From a virus, in the IMG/VR virus record IMGVR_UViG_3300030098_004972, positions 1 to 39,402 of that record: 39,402 nucleotides of DNA, one strand, 5' to 3'. The notes beneath the pieces are model-generated. The model was not told the DNA's origin and did not search any database. It saw only the letters and a program-made list of their open reading frames with translations. Made by a program: the position numbers and the translations under genes. Positions 14,906 to 22,634 of the stretch are shown here, piece after piece; the stretch's first letter is position 1; each line of letters starts with the position of its first letter.

Positions 14906-15705
14906 TAGACCTCCAAAATTTCATAATCTGTTATAGGTTTAATCTCTTTTTCATTATCCCATTTACCAGATTCCATACAGCCTTTGTAGATTTTAACTGC
15001 ATCTAATACTTTCTTTCTGCCTTTTCCTAAAGTAGCTTCTGATACTTTATAAACTTCGCAAGTATGAGTTCTTTTTCCTAAAACTATAAAGTAGAAGTCA
15101 AACTGTTTATCATACCTTCTAGAAAACAAATCAGTGTAAAGAGCAGCACTAAGATCGTATCCATACTGCTCTACTGTAAACTTAAAAGTATCAACATCTG
15201 GATCGGAAGCTGTAGTCTTAACATCGGCTATGAAACCTTTTTCAATATTAATAATATCAGCTCTGACCTTAAGTGGAACTCCTAGCATTTCTGCAAACAA
15301 AGAAAACTCTTTATCTGCTCCTTCTACTAGATCAACTGCCTCTGGTCTTTTCTTATATGACTCAACCCAACTTTCTACTTTTATTTTTTGGGTGTTGGAC
15401 AAGATGGTTTTTCCTGAATCTTTGTGCTCTGCTTCGAATGCTTTCCATTCTTTTCCTGCTTTTCTGTTACCATCAAAGAATACATATTCTTCAGGCACAA
15501 GATGAGGCTCGAGTATAAGAGAATGAGTATAATTACCCTCATCTAAAAACGCTCCTTTTAATGGTTCTCGTTCTCCTAGGATCTTTTCCTTGTAGAACTG
15601 GTTAGTATCTTTTAGTAACATCTTTAGGTTAGATGAACTAAGATGCTTTTGCTCTGAATGATAAGCATCATTACTTAGTGTTTTATAAATGCCCTTGTAT
15701 TCCAT
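14905..15705 (-). CDS. RecE-like / PD-(D/E)XK exonuclease (DUF3799 type)
   Basis: A 266-residue protein. The N-terminus has the family's entry signature (LSNDAYH, then HLSSSNLKMLLKDTNQF) and GNYTHSLILEP. The nuclease core is LKVRADIINIEKGFIADVKT, in which Asp and the 'DVKT' strand form the PD-(D/E)XK site, with a following QYGYDLSAALY helix containing the conserved Gln-Tyr. Such enzymes chew 5' ends of double-stranded DNA for strand annealing. No RecT/Beta annealing gene is recognised in the window; the proteins just downstream may take that role. GAGG lies 6 bases before the ATG. Confidence 0.88.
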   Translation of the reverse strand: MEYKGIYKTLSNDAYHSEQKHLSSSNLKMLLKDTNQFYKEKILGEREPLKGAFLDEGNYTHSLILEPHLVPEEYVFFDGNRKAGKEWKAFEAEHKDSGKTILSNTQKIKVESWVESYKKRPEAVDLVEGADKEFSLFAEMLGVPLKVRADIINIEKGFIADVKTTASDPDVDTFKFTVEQYGYDLSAALYTDLFSRRYDKQFDFYFIVLGKRTHTCEVYKVSEATLGKGRKKVLDAVKIYKGCMESGKWDNEKEIKPITDYEILEV

Positions 15706-15711
15706 ACTACC

Positions 15712-17607
15712 TCACTTAACAGGACAAGCCCCTGTTGCACATTCGAAGCTTCCTTTTATATCCTCTTCGTTTACTTCACAGTTTGTTATTGGTTTTACTG
15801 ACTTTACCATATCCTCATACTTTTGTCTATCTATTTCTTCAAGTGGAGCCTGATCAAAACCATGCTCTGAATGTAATAGGAATGAAACAGTCTTTAAGTT
15901 ATTGTTATAATTAGAGTTTAACCACTCTTTTATTCCATCTAGTTCTTCTTTTCTATAATAAATAGTTACGGAAACAGAATTATCAGACCACTCGGTTTGT
16001 AATTTTTTCACTAGCTCTAACTGTTCTAAAGCCTTCATGTCTTTTGAAACCACTGTGTTCTCTGGAAACTTACATGGAAACTCTACTACTACAGTATTGG
16101 TATCGTCTGAACCATCAAAGTTTCTTTGGAACTCGACCTTATATCCATTCTGTTTACATACTTGAACTAAGGCACTATCTGAAGCCATACGTATTCTTCT
16201 TATATGATAATGACTATAACCTGGATGCGCCCCTGGGGTTACACCTGATAGTAAACTTAATGTGCCAGAAGGTTTAACAGTAGTTAATTTAATACTAGGT
16301 GGAAACCCTTTTTCTTTTGAATAGTTAACATCAAAATCTCTTAGTTCTTTGTATGTTTCTTCTAACCAAGATTGTTGTTCTTCCGTAGCCATACAGTAAC
16401 CTGTGATGCCTATACCCATTCTCATATTCTTATGAACTATATCCTCTGTTTCTTTTGCATGACATGGTAAAGCCAACGAGTGTTTATTGATTCTATATAA
16501 ATAAATAGCTACTTCTATCAACTCTTCTTGAGATTCAATGTTTGGTAAATGAATCTCTGCTAGACAACATGTTTCAAACGGTGCCAAGCTTTGTTCAGCA
16601 CATGGATTATATCCTGCAACGTCTGGGTCAGGATAGTTTGTATCTCCTGTCCGTCCAATCTCTCTAGATAGTTTAAGATTGATGAGACCGTATGGTTCAC
16701 CATTTCCATTATATCCTTCCCAAAACTGTTCGGGTAGAAGTGAGATATCGTTGCATACAACACTATTGTTAGACATAGCCCTCCAGTTAGGTATGCCAAG
16801 ATCCCAACGCTTCGCCTCAAGGTATTGAATATCATCATAGTCCCCTATTGCTATTTGTGCGCTCCTACGCACGTTTCCTGCTACTACAATATAACCTATT
16901 ATGTTCATGATGTCAAGACAATCTATGGGTCTAGCTTTTTTTCCTGCTCTTGAGTTGAGTAGTTTACTAATCTCTCTAATTCCCCAACATAATTCTTCAG
17001 GTCCTGAAGCAACCCCCCCAAAACCTTTGATTGGAGTTCCCTTACCTCTAACGCAGATGGTGGAATAAGTAAATCCTTCCCCTGTGATAAAATGAGATTC
17101 GAGAGTTTTTCTAAGGAGTTTGACCCAGCCCTCTCTCGAATCCGGTACAATAAAGTCTGCATCATTTGTATCTTTCCTAATAATTCTAACTTTTCTTTTA
17201 AGCTTAGGCAATTCATAAACGTATTCCCTCTGGATGTTATATCCTACTCCTGACCCTAACATAAGAGCGTCCATAGCCCACGTAAAAGGTCTAACTGGTT
17301 CATTAACTACTGTAAACGCACAATTTTGTAAAGACATCAAACCTAGTCGGTCAATTGTCTTAGTGCCTAACTGCCACATGAATCTACCTGCTACTGAACC
17401 TTTGAGACCGAGAAGTATTTCTTTTAATCTCTTCTCTTCCTCTGGACTAAATCCAACCTTAAGTTGTTTATCACTAGCTTTTACTATTCTGTCTACAGTG
17501 TTTTCAAACTCTTCCGTTTTTGAATTAGCATTATTTTCATTCAGTCGTCTTGCATAGGTTCTTTTATAAGTTACATAACCCAACGGTCCCCAAGGTGTTT
17601 CTACCAT
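15712..17607 (-). CDS. nrdJ: Class II (B12-dependent) ribonucleotide reductase, monomeric type
   Basis: A 631-residue enzyme that turns ribonucleotides into deoxyribonucleotides using adenosylcobalamin, so it needs cobalamin from the host. It follows the single-chain Lactobacillus RTPR pattern: active-site Cys in LQNCAF (C96), LMLGSGVGYNIQREYVYELP, the finger loop NPCAEQ (thiyl Cys C336, E338), the second redox Cys 11 residues later (C347), and the C-terminal shuttle pair CATGAC (C623 and C628). Glycine-rich PSGTLSLLSG lies in the second half. All catalytic residues are present, so it should be active. Its start overlaps the end of thyX by 7 bases. Confidence 0.95.
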   Translation of the reverse strand: MVETPWGPLGYVTYKRTYARRLNENNANSKTEEFENTVDRIVKASDKQLKVGFSPEEEKRLKEILLGLKGSVAGRFMWQLGTKTIDRLGLMSLQNCAFTVVNEPVRPFTWAMDALMLGSGVGYNIQREYVYELPKLKRKVRIIRKDTNDADFIVPDSREGWVKLLRKTLESHFITGEGFTYSTICVRGKGTPIKGFGGVASGPEELCWGIREISKLLNSRAGKKARPIDCLDIMNIIGYIVVAGNVRRSAQIAIGDYDDIQYLEAKRWDLGIPNWRAMSNNSVVCNDISLLPEQFWEGYNGNGEPYGLINLKLSREIGRTGDTNYPDPDVAGYNPCAEQSLAPFETCCLAEIHLPNIESQEELIEVAIYLYRINKHSLALPCHAKETEDIVHKNMRMGIGITGYCMATEEQQSWLEETYKELRDFDVNYSKEKGFPPSIKLTTVKPSGTLSLLSGVTPGAHPGYSHYHIRRIRMASDSALVQVCKQNGYKVEFQRNFDGSDDTNTVVVEFPCKFPENTVVSKDMKALEQLELVKKLQTEWSDNSVSVTIYYRKEELDGIKEWLNSNYNNNLKTVSFLLHSEHGFDQAPLEEIDRQKYEDMVKSVKPITNCEVNEEDIKGSFECATGACPVK

Positions 17608-18272
17608 TCCAACGCTCCTGATATAATTGGTAACTCTTGTTTAAAAATACTTTTTATTTTTAAAGCTATGTCTCTATGTTCTTTTTGAGTTTCTATTCCT
17701 GTCCTTAGTTCTAAGTAATGAATCCATGACCTTATGTTTCCTGTCATGTAGATTTTAGTTTTTGAACTCATGGGTAATAAAAACCTAGCTTGTTCTTTTG
17801 CAATGCCTCTGTCTAAAGCATCTAGGTATAAAGATGCTGATATAGATTGCACTCTGTCTTGTGCTAGATCAAACCAGTGACGATCCTCTATACTCATATC
17901 ATCTATTGAGTTTTGTCTGTTTTTCTTATCCTGCCTTCTAGCTTTATAAGTAATAAAATCAGGAACCTCTGCATACCTTTGAGAAAACTCTTGAAAGGTA
18001 AAACTTCTATGCCTCAAGATTTGTGCGCTCATAGCTCTAGAAGTATTTATCTCTACAGTTAGATAAGCAGTCTCAAAGATAGACCAATGTTTATGTTTAA
18101 TACAGTATCGCAAAAGCTTAGAGATACTAGGGTTATCTTGTTGGTTAGAACTAACCCTAGCACAATAAGCCACTAATTTTTCAGAGTCGGGTGTAATGCT
18201 TATAAGCTTTACTGGTTTTTCTACTTCCGGTATGTCATCATTATCTACAGAAAATCTTTTACCCAATTGCAT
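17601..18272 (-). CDS. thyX: Flavin-dependent thymidylate synthase ThyX
   Basis: A 223-residue protein that makes dTMP from dUMP with FAD, NADPH and methylene-tetrahydrofolate. The ThyX signature RHRSFTFQEFSQRY is intact (R87-H-R89, S97, R99-Y100), as is HWSIFETAY and the C-terminal SWIHYLELR. The start is uncertain: the ATG at 18272 abuts the ribosome site AGGAG directly, while an in-frame TTG two codons later (18266) has 6-base spacing, so TTG may be the true start. It lies directly before ribonucleotide reductase, forming a deoxynucleotide supply unit. Confidence 0.95.
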   Translation of the reverse strand: MQLGKRFSVDNDDIPEVEKPVKLISITPDSEKLVAYCARVSSNQQDNPSISKLLRYCIKHKHWSIFETAYLTVEINTSRAMSAQILRHRSFTFQEFSQRYAEVPDFITYKARRQDKKNRQNSIDDMSIEDRHWFDLAQDRVQSISASLYLDALDRGIAKEQARFLLPMSSKTKIYMTGNIRSWIHYLELRTGIETQKEHRDIALKIKSIFKQELPIISGALEW

Positions 18273-18275
18273 CTC

Positions 18276-18548
18276 CTAATCATAAAAGTTTGGTTTTTCT
18301 TCCTCAAAGTCTGGTCCGAGTATGCTATCAACTTTCTCTTTTGTCAAGCCTATTTCTGTGTTTACATAATCTAGTAAAGTATTTTTAGTATCCATAGCAG
18401 AATCATACTGACTTCTAATACTTCCTTTGATCAAAGCTTGATCTCTATATAACTCCTTGAGTCGTCGATAATGTAATTTTAACGCACCAATACTACACTC
18501 TTGTTCTTTCTTGTAGTATTTTAACCAGTTTTCGTAATTGTCATTCAT
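18276..18548 (-). CDS. Hypothetical protein, 90 residues
   Basis: A charged helical protein (ENWLKYYKKEQECSIGALKL near the start, acidic SILGPDFEEEKPNFYD at the end). GGAGG lies 7 bases before the ATG, which sits in the last 8 bases of the gene before. No family recognised. Confidence 0.6.
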   Translation of the reverse strand: MNDNYENWLKYYKKEQECSIGALKLHYRRLKELYRDQALIKGSIRSQYDSAMDTKNTLLDYVNTEIGLTKEKVDSILGPDFEEEKPNFYD

Positions 18549-18723
18549 TGTTGTCCTCCAGTAGTGACCACCATGTTAGTAAAACTAAGGTGGCTAGTAA
18601 AAATCGTAACACCCATACTTCCTCTGTAGTAGGAGGTGTGGTGGCTACATCGGTGTTTGCTATCGCTGCCAAATTTTGTATTTGCTCAAGAGCAGTTTGG
18701 CGGTAGTTTGCTAGTGATTGCAT
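18541..18723 (-). CDS. Small single-membrane-helix protein, 60 residues
   Basis: The C-terminal third (EVWVLRFLLATLVLLTWWSL) is a clear membrane helix; the N-terminal part is polar and Thr/Ala-rich. It has a ribosome site (GAGGGA) and starts within the end of mazG. It could be a small inner-membrane protein acting on the host; there is no known family. Confidence 0.6.
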   Translation of the reverse strand: MQSLANYRQTALEQIQNLAAIANTDVATTPPTTEEVWVLRFLLATLVLLTWWSLLEDNNE

Positions 18724-19024
18724 ATCGTTCCCTCAACTTATTTCTATTCTTAAACATAATGTCCTCTGGTTTTACACCTAGTTCATTACAAGCTGCAAAA
18801 ACATAATATAGGACATCCCCTAGTTCTTCTTCTAGCATATTTTGTGGAAATTGTCTACCATCATTGTAAAATCTCCACTTCTTAAATTCATCTAATAGTT
18901 CACCTGCTTCCGATGATATTCCTATCAAGGCATGTGCCAAATCATCTTTTTGAAAGTGGGCGTATGGTCCACCTGCTTTTTTCCAAGTTGATTTCATTGA
19001 TTCCATAAATTCTTCATTATCCAT
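18686..19024 (-). CDS. mazG: MazG-type nucleotide pyrophosphohydrolase
   Basis: A 112-residue protein when started at the ATG at 19024 (GGAG 7-8 bases upstream) instead of a TTG 12 bases out. The helical metal-binding motifs are present: SSEAGELLDEFKKW, with the E-x-x-E core, and EEELGDVLYYVFAACNE. MazG enzymes hydrolyse nucleoside triphosphates to monophosphates; phage copies are proposed to recycle nucleotides or alter the host starvation signal. It overlaps the helicase stop by 8 bases, in the middle of nucleotide and replication genes. Confidence 0.9.
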   Translation of the reverse strand: MDNEEFMESMKSTWKKAGGPYAHFQKDDLAHALIGISSEAGELLDEFKKWRFYNDGRQFPQNMLEEELGDVLYYVFAACNELGVKPEDIMFKNRNKLRERYAITSKLPPNCS

Positions 19025-20333
19025 TTTTCTCTCCAAAAAACTTTACTCTTCTTACTCTTTTACCGTTCATTCTATTAAATGTTATTTTAAAAATTGTAGA
19101 AAATCTTTCCTGTAATTTTGACAACTCACTTCTAGATAAAGCCTTAAACTCTTTTTCTCTAAAAGCTTCTTGTACTATTGTTAAGTCTATGACCTGTCCT
19201 TTCTTCTCTACTGCATAATCCTCTAAGAACCATTCTTGAGCATCGGTCAACGTAGAAAGTTTGATATCCTCTAGTCTTTGAGATCTATGAACTTTAAGCA
19301 TCTCATCTTTATCAACCTCATAATGATATAAATACTTAGCTAACTCTTCTATGTTTTTTAATTCATTTAGTTGTTCTATTTCTTCTACTGTAAAATTAGA
19401 ATCTAGTCTGTTGTTTGTTAGTTCAATAACTGAAAACCTTCTATCATTTTCAGGTATGTAAAGTGAATCTAAATTATTTGAAGCTACATAAATTGATGCG
19501 TAGTTATCATCTAGTTTAGCATCTTTTCCTTTCCCTTCTATTTCTATTTTATCATTAACTAAATCTTTAAACTTATTCATATGATTAGTTTTCTTTATGT
19601 TTATCTCATCACAAAACACTAATCTTTTATTTCTTATTTGAGCATTAAAATCTTTTGATATTAATTTATTATCTGTTTTAGTAAAATTACTTAGACCAAC
19701 TAAGCCTAACATGATATTCCCTAGAACTCCTTTACCGATTCCAGGTGCGCCTATAGCTGTTAGAACACAAAAGTTTCTATCTTGAATTGAGTTTGCTAAC
19801 CACTTTACCATATAATTATATTCTGATTCTTTTCCATTTGATAGATGAATAAAAAATCTATGAAACAACTCTGGCATTTTATCCACTCTCTCAACTTCTT
19901 TGTATTGACCATACTCGTCTACCATCCAAGTAGGAGGTTCATAATTATTGAAGTAACTTATCAGGTCATCACCTTCATAAACTCTTTCTCTTTTGAAAGG
20001 ATCATAGACAAACTCACAAGGTCTTATCACTAAATCTTTCATGGCATCTTTATCTAAAACATTTCTAAGTTGTGCTTTTTCAATTTGCTTTATCTCTGGA
20101 TGAAATGGATCATCCATAAAAATTAACTGACCTTTCTCTCTCATGTTAGTAAATAAATTAGACCTCATAATTTTTTGTGCCAGTCTAAATTCAGAATCAT
20201 TTTTCTCATTAACAATTTTATCTATAACATTTTCTTTGGTTTCTGGAAACTGATGTTTTAGTCTACTACTTATCTGCTCTTTATCAAACCCTGACCTTAC
20301 TAGTTTTCTCATTTCATTCCTTATCTTTTGCAT
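19017..20333 (-). CDS. DUF5906 / SF3-type replicative helicase
   Basis: A 438-residue protein. I start it at the ATG at 20333, 6 bases after GAGGAAA, rather than at a TTG 12 bases earlier. The ATPase core has Walker A GAPGIGKG (about residues 195-202), Walker B LVFCDEIN (D242, E243), sensor IYVASNN and a probable arginine finger NDRRFSVIE. This is the helicase type (DUF5906/P4-like superfamily 3) that in plasmids and NrS-1-like phages is joined to an AEP primase. Here the primase is a separate gene two positions upstream (20712-21677). It probably unwinds DNA at the phage origin or fork. Confidence 0.88.
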   Translation of the reverse strand: MQKIRNEMRKLVRSGFDKEQISSRLKHQFPETKENVIDKIVNEKNDSEFRLAQKIMRSNLFTNMREKGQLIFMDDPFHPEIKQIEKAQLRNVLDKDAMKDLVIRPCEFVYDPFKRERVYEGDDLISYFNNYEPPTWMVDEYGQYKEVERVDKMPELFHRFFIHLSNGKESEYNYMVKWLANSIQDRNFCVLTAIGAPGIGKGVLGNIMLGLVGLSNFTKTDNKLISKDFNAQIRNKRLVFCDEINIKKTNHMNKFKDLVNDKIEIEGKGKDAKLDDNYASIYVASNNLDSLYIPENDRRFSVIELTNNRLDSNFTVEEIEQLNELKNIEELAKYLYHYEVDKDEMLKVHRSQRLEDIKLSTLTDAQEWFLEDYAVEKKGQVIDLTIVQEAFREKEFKALSRSELSKLQERFSTIFKITFNRMNGKRVRRVKFFGEKNG

Positions 20334-20712
20334 ACGTTTCCTCAATATTAAAGTATCGATGAGACCCTAGTGGGTTCTTAAGATCATCATAATAACAAAA
20401 AGGTTTTGTCATTATACCAGCTACATACTTTTCAAGCTTCAAAGCTCTGACAACTGATTGTGCCCAATGAACTCCACCCTTTGACCATACTATAACATCT
20501 ATACCTCTAGAACCATGTCTTTTCAACTCTTCCAAATTACCTTTGTTTATCACCATATGGTTCAAATGTCCATCACAATTTATACAAACTGTGTCCCCTG
20601 TAAGTTTTTCATCCCACATCACAAGTGTATCGTCAACGTCAAAGAATACTGTAGGTTTGTAAAAGACTTTTGGTTTTCTTTCTTTTATGGTTTCCATTAT
20701 GCTGTTAGCCAC
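20314..20712 (-). CDS. HAD-family phosphatase-like protein
   Basis: A 132-residue protein starting with GTG at 20712, overlapping the primase stop (TAGTG) with AGGAG 9 bases upstream. Motif I is FFDVDDTLV (nucleophile D25, D27), motif II lies in IDVIVWSKGG (Ser), a Lys is in IMTKPF, and CYYDD could be motif IV. Small HAD enzymes of this type act on phosphate esters, for example nucleotides or DNA ends. An insertion has CINCDGHLNH, a possible metal site. Between primase and helicase, a role in nucleotide or DNA-end handling is likely but unproven. Confidence 0.75.
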   Translation of the reverse strand: MANSIMETIKERKPKVFYKPTVFFDVDDTLVMWDEKLTGDTVCINCDGHLNHMVINKGNLEELKRHGSRGIDVIVWSKGGVHWAQSVVRALKLEKYVAGIMTKPFCYYDDLKNPLGSHRYFNIEETYAKDKE

Positions 20713-21677
20713 TAATCTGACTCCTGAAATATTCTTCTTATGTTTCTCTTAACATTCTCTATCTTTTCTCTTGAGTAACCTATTTGGTTTAGGTAATCAA
20801 AAGTATGTTTATCTAAAATACTTATAAGCAAGTCTGGATTTTTGGTAACTTCTCTTTTGGACCAGTACGCTATGTTTCTAAGTCTAGGATAGTTTCCATC
20901 AGCATTACCCCATTCTTCTGGATACTTAATCCAGTTTCTCAAACCCTTAGGACACAAAGCCCAAAACTGTTTATCATTTTTTGCAAAGTTGGCAACATCA
21001 ACAAAGTTTGTTTCCGGTGCCTTAACCAGTGGGCATTTTTCTAGTATTTTATTTAGTGTAGCCATTGAACATTTGCTACCCATAAACTCAATTCGTTGTA
21101 GGTGACCTTGTCTCATGTAGTTAGGAAACCTTGAGAACCTTGATGGGTTTTTTGTTGCTTCGTCTAATACTCCGTCTTGAAGCCCTACAATTTTTCCAGC
21201 GTATTCGGCGTTTATTAGGGCTGCTAAGCGTTTCCATACTTGTTTGTATTGCTCTACCCCTTCTTGAGTATGAGGCTCTCCTAGGTTGTCCTCAAGGCTC
21301 AATATTGCATGATAACTTTTGTTACCACTAAATACTATGGCAGTCCAAGGAATACCAGACCGGAACAATAATTCTAGTTGATCATCTAGCGGTATTCCAT
21401 CAATCTCAAACATTAGATTCTTAAGACTAGTACAATTCAAGTCTGCTCTACGTGGTTTGTTAGGTTCATACTTCTTAGGGTCATAACCATAAGCAAAATC
21501 TATTGAGGGGTGGATAGGGTTCACGGTATAAAGTGGAAACGCATATTTTGATGCCTTTTCTACAATGTTTCCTATGAGTTCAGGTTTAGTTTCAAACCTA
21601 TCACCTGCTACAATATGGTCATGTCCACCAAAAAGAGTATGAAAAAATTTGTCTACACTCGTTTTTTCAGGAAGCAT
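20712..21677 (-). CDS. Archaeo-eukaryotic-type primase (AEP) catalytic subunit
   Basis: A 321-residue protein with the AEP fingerprints in order: a first acidic pair in LMFEID (E91, D93), SGNKSYHAIL (H123), an acidic site in QDGVLDEATK, and the Arg-rich NPSRFSRFPNY (177-187). These build the nucleotidyl-transfer site that makes primers. No zinc finger and no helicase domain are attached, so the primase-helicase is split between this gene and 19017-20333. This pairing differs from the T7 plan (gp4) used by many PolA phages. The ATG has AGGAG 6 bases upstream and overlaps the UDG-like gene by 11 bases. Confidence 0.82.
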   Translation of the reverse strand: MLPEKTSVDKFFHTLFGGHDHIVAGDRFETKPELIGNIVEKASKYAFPLYTVNPIHPSIDFAYGYDPKKYEPNKPRRADLNCTSLKNLMFEIDGIPLDDQLELLFRSGIPWTAIVFSGNKSYHAILSLEDNLGEPHTQEGVEQYKQVWKRLAALINAEYAGKIVGLQDGVLDEATKNPSRFSRFPNYMRQGHLQRIEFMGSKCSMATLNKILEKCPLVKAPETNFVDVANFAKNDKQFWALCPKGLRNWIKYPEEWGNADGNYPRLRNIAYWSKREVTKNPDLLISILDKHTFDYLNQIGYSREKIENVKRNIRRIFQESD

Positions 21678-22029
21678 TATGTTCTCCTATGTAATCTTTA
21701 CATTCTTTTAAGAACTTATCTACAACTTTTTTATCGTTTAGTAAATAGTTTTTTCCTGATGGGTGAGGTATTTTTAAATGTGGAATGTTTTCTTTAGTTA
21801 AAACCTTAGATGCTTCATTCCCTAAAGCAATCACAGCATCAAATGAGGACCATATTCTATCATCATTAGTTTCTATAAATCTGGCATGATTAAATAAACA
21901 AATACTATTGATACTGAGATTCATTCTATAAATCCAATCAAGTAAAGTTTTATAAGACCTTGTGCCTACGAACGCTACATTTTTATCTATGTTTTTTTTA
22001 GATGGCTTGTCGCCTACGAAGTAAATCAT
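21667..22029 (-). CDS. Uracil-DNA-glycosylase-superfamily-like protein
   Basis: A 120-residue protein, short for the superfamily. YFVGDKPSKKN near the start fits motif A ('GxxP'), AVIALGNEASKVL the central strand, and IPHPSGKNY (about residues 87-95) fits the 'HPSGxN' motif that enters the DNA minor groove. The water-activating residue of classical UDG is not evident, so it could bind without excising, or use another residue. It is the first gene after the strong 22.1-kb promoter. It may repair uracil or act in replication or host takeover. Confidence 0.6.
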   Translation of the reverse strand: MIYFVGDKPSKKNIDKNVAFVGTRSYKTLLDWIYRMNLSINSICLFNHARFIETNDDRIWSSFDAVIALGNEASKVLTKENIPHLKIPHPSGKNYLLNDKKVVDKFLKECKDYIGEHNAS

Positions 22030-22074
22030 ATCATCCCCTTTGGTAACTGGTACCCGACTTTTTAACTATACTAT

Positions 22075-22103
22075 ATTATATTATATAATACTATACTTAT
22101 CAA
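22075..22103 (-). promoter_or_regulatory. Leftward sigma-70-type promoter for the replication block
   Basis: On the minus strand TTGATA (22103-22098) is followed after exactly 17 bases by TATAAT (22080-22075), ahead of the UDG-like gene at 22029. The 114-base non-coding stretch around it is very A+T rich, with a 12-bp palindrome TATTATATAATA at 22079-22090 within the spacer/-10 area. It should drive the UDG, primase, helicase and nucleotide genes. Confidence 0.75.
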
Positions 22104-22108
22104 GTATA
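22092..22108. promoter_or_regulatory. Operator-like perfect dyad over the -35 box
   Basis: TATACTT-ATC-AAGTATA is a perfect 7+7 inverted repeat covering the -35 element of the 22.1-kb promoter. A dimeric regulator bound here would block or replace -35 contacts. It lies between two GGTACC sites (22049 and 22133). The Fis-type and LuxR-type proteins encoded in this window are candidate binders. Confidence 0.5.
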
Positions 22109-22143
22109 AGTGAATTTTTTATAGGAACCATTGGTACCGGACC

Positions 22144-22311
22144 TTATAAATCACTTAACCCCGACCTTATGAGTTCTCTCTCTGCTGCTTCCCTGAAGAA
22201 CTCGATGTCCTCTTGTGCCTTATCAAGCTCCGACCTTAAGCTTTGCATCAACATATCCATAGTCTCTACTTTCTCTTCTAAAGCCTTGATTCTACGCTCT
22301 GATTCACTCAT
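22144..22311 (-). CDS. Small coiled-coil protein, 55 residues
   Basis: Too short for usual cut-offs. ATG at 22311, overlapping the TGA of the Fis-type gene (ATGA), with GAGGTG 6 bases upstream. The product is one long charged helix (SESERRIKALEEKVETMDML and on, then EFFREAAERELIRSG), probably a dimeric coiled coil. It could be a partner of the regulator it is coupled to. It ends just before the 22.1-kb promoter. Confidence 0.7.
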   Translation of the reverse strand: MSESERRIKALEEKVETMDMLMQSLRSELDKAQEDIEFFREAAERELIRSGLSDL

Positions 22312-22634
22312 TTTTCACCTCTATAAAATCTTTTGTATCTATTATCTAATCTCTCACCTACAGCCAACCGAGTGTCACCACCGACGGTTTTATACTCGAA
22401 ACAATCTCTTAATTGTCTAACAGGCTGCGTAAATTGGTACCATCTTTCTACCCATTTAATCTGGTACCGTTCGATATAACTAAACAAAGTAACTTGAGTT
22501 ATGTTCAAAATCTTTCCTGCTTCAACCTTTCTACCCTTCGCATGTAACAATGTTTTAGCTACACAATGCGCCTTAAAATCATCAAGTGGTACCACCTCAT
22601 CAATGCTTTGTGGGTTCAGAATCGGGTCCCTCAT
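22308..22634 (-). CDS. Fis/NtrC-type helix-turn-helix regulator
   Basis: A 108-residue protein. Residues about 19-58 (FKAHCVAKTLLHAKGRKVEA, GKILNITQVTLFSYIERYQI) match the Fis-type HTH of NtrC C-termini: 'A...L...G....A...L.I...TL...I..Y.I'. The last 45 residues are basic and may add DNA contacts. There is no ATPase or receiver domain. It has a strong GGAGGAA ribosome site, lies just upstream of the promoter of the replication block, and its own coding sequence holds three of the five clustered GGTACC sites. A role in switching early to replication genes is a reasonable inference. Confidence 0.75.
   Translation of the reverse strand: MRDPILNPQSIDEVVPLDDFKAHCVAKTLLHAKGRKVEAGKILNITQVTLFSYIERYQIKWVERWYQFTQPVRQLRDCFEYKTVGGDTRLAVGERLDNRYKRFYRGEK

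Larger units (their letters stand above)
22049..22593. repeat. Cluster of five GGTACC sites
   Basis: GGTACC occurs at 22049, 22133, 22436, 22463 and 22588, each preceded by T or A-T/C-T/G-T (TGGTACC). By eye only about five more occur in the other 39 kb, so half of all sites fall in 545 bases. Two flank the 22.1-kb promoter; three lie inside the Fis-type HTH gene. Confidence 0.6.
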
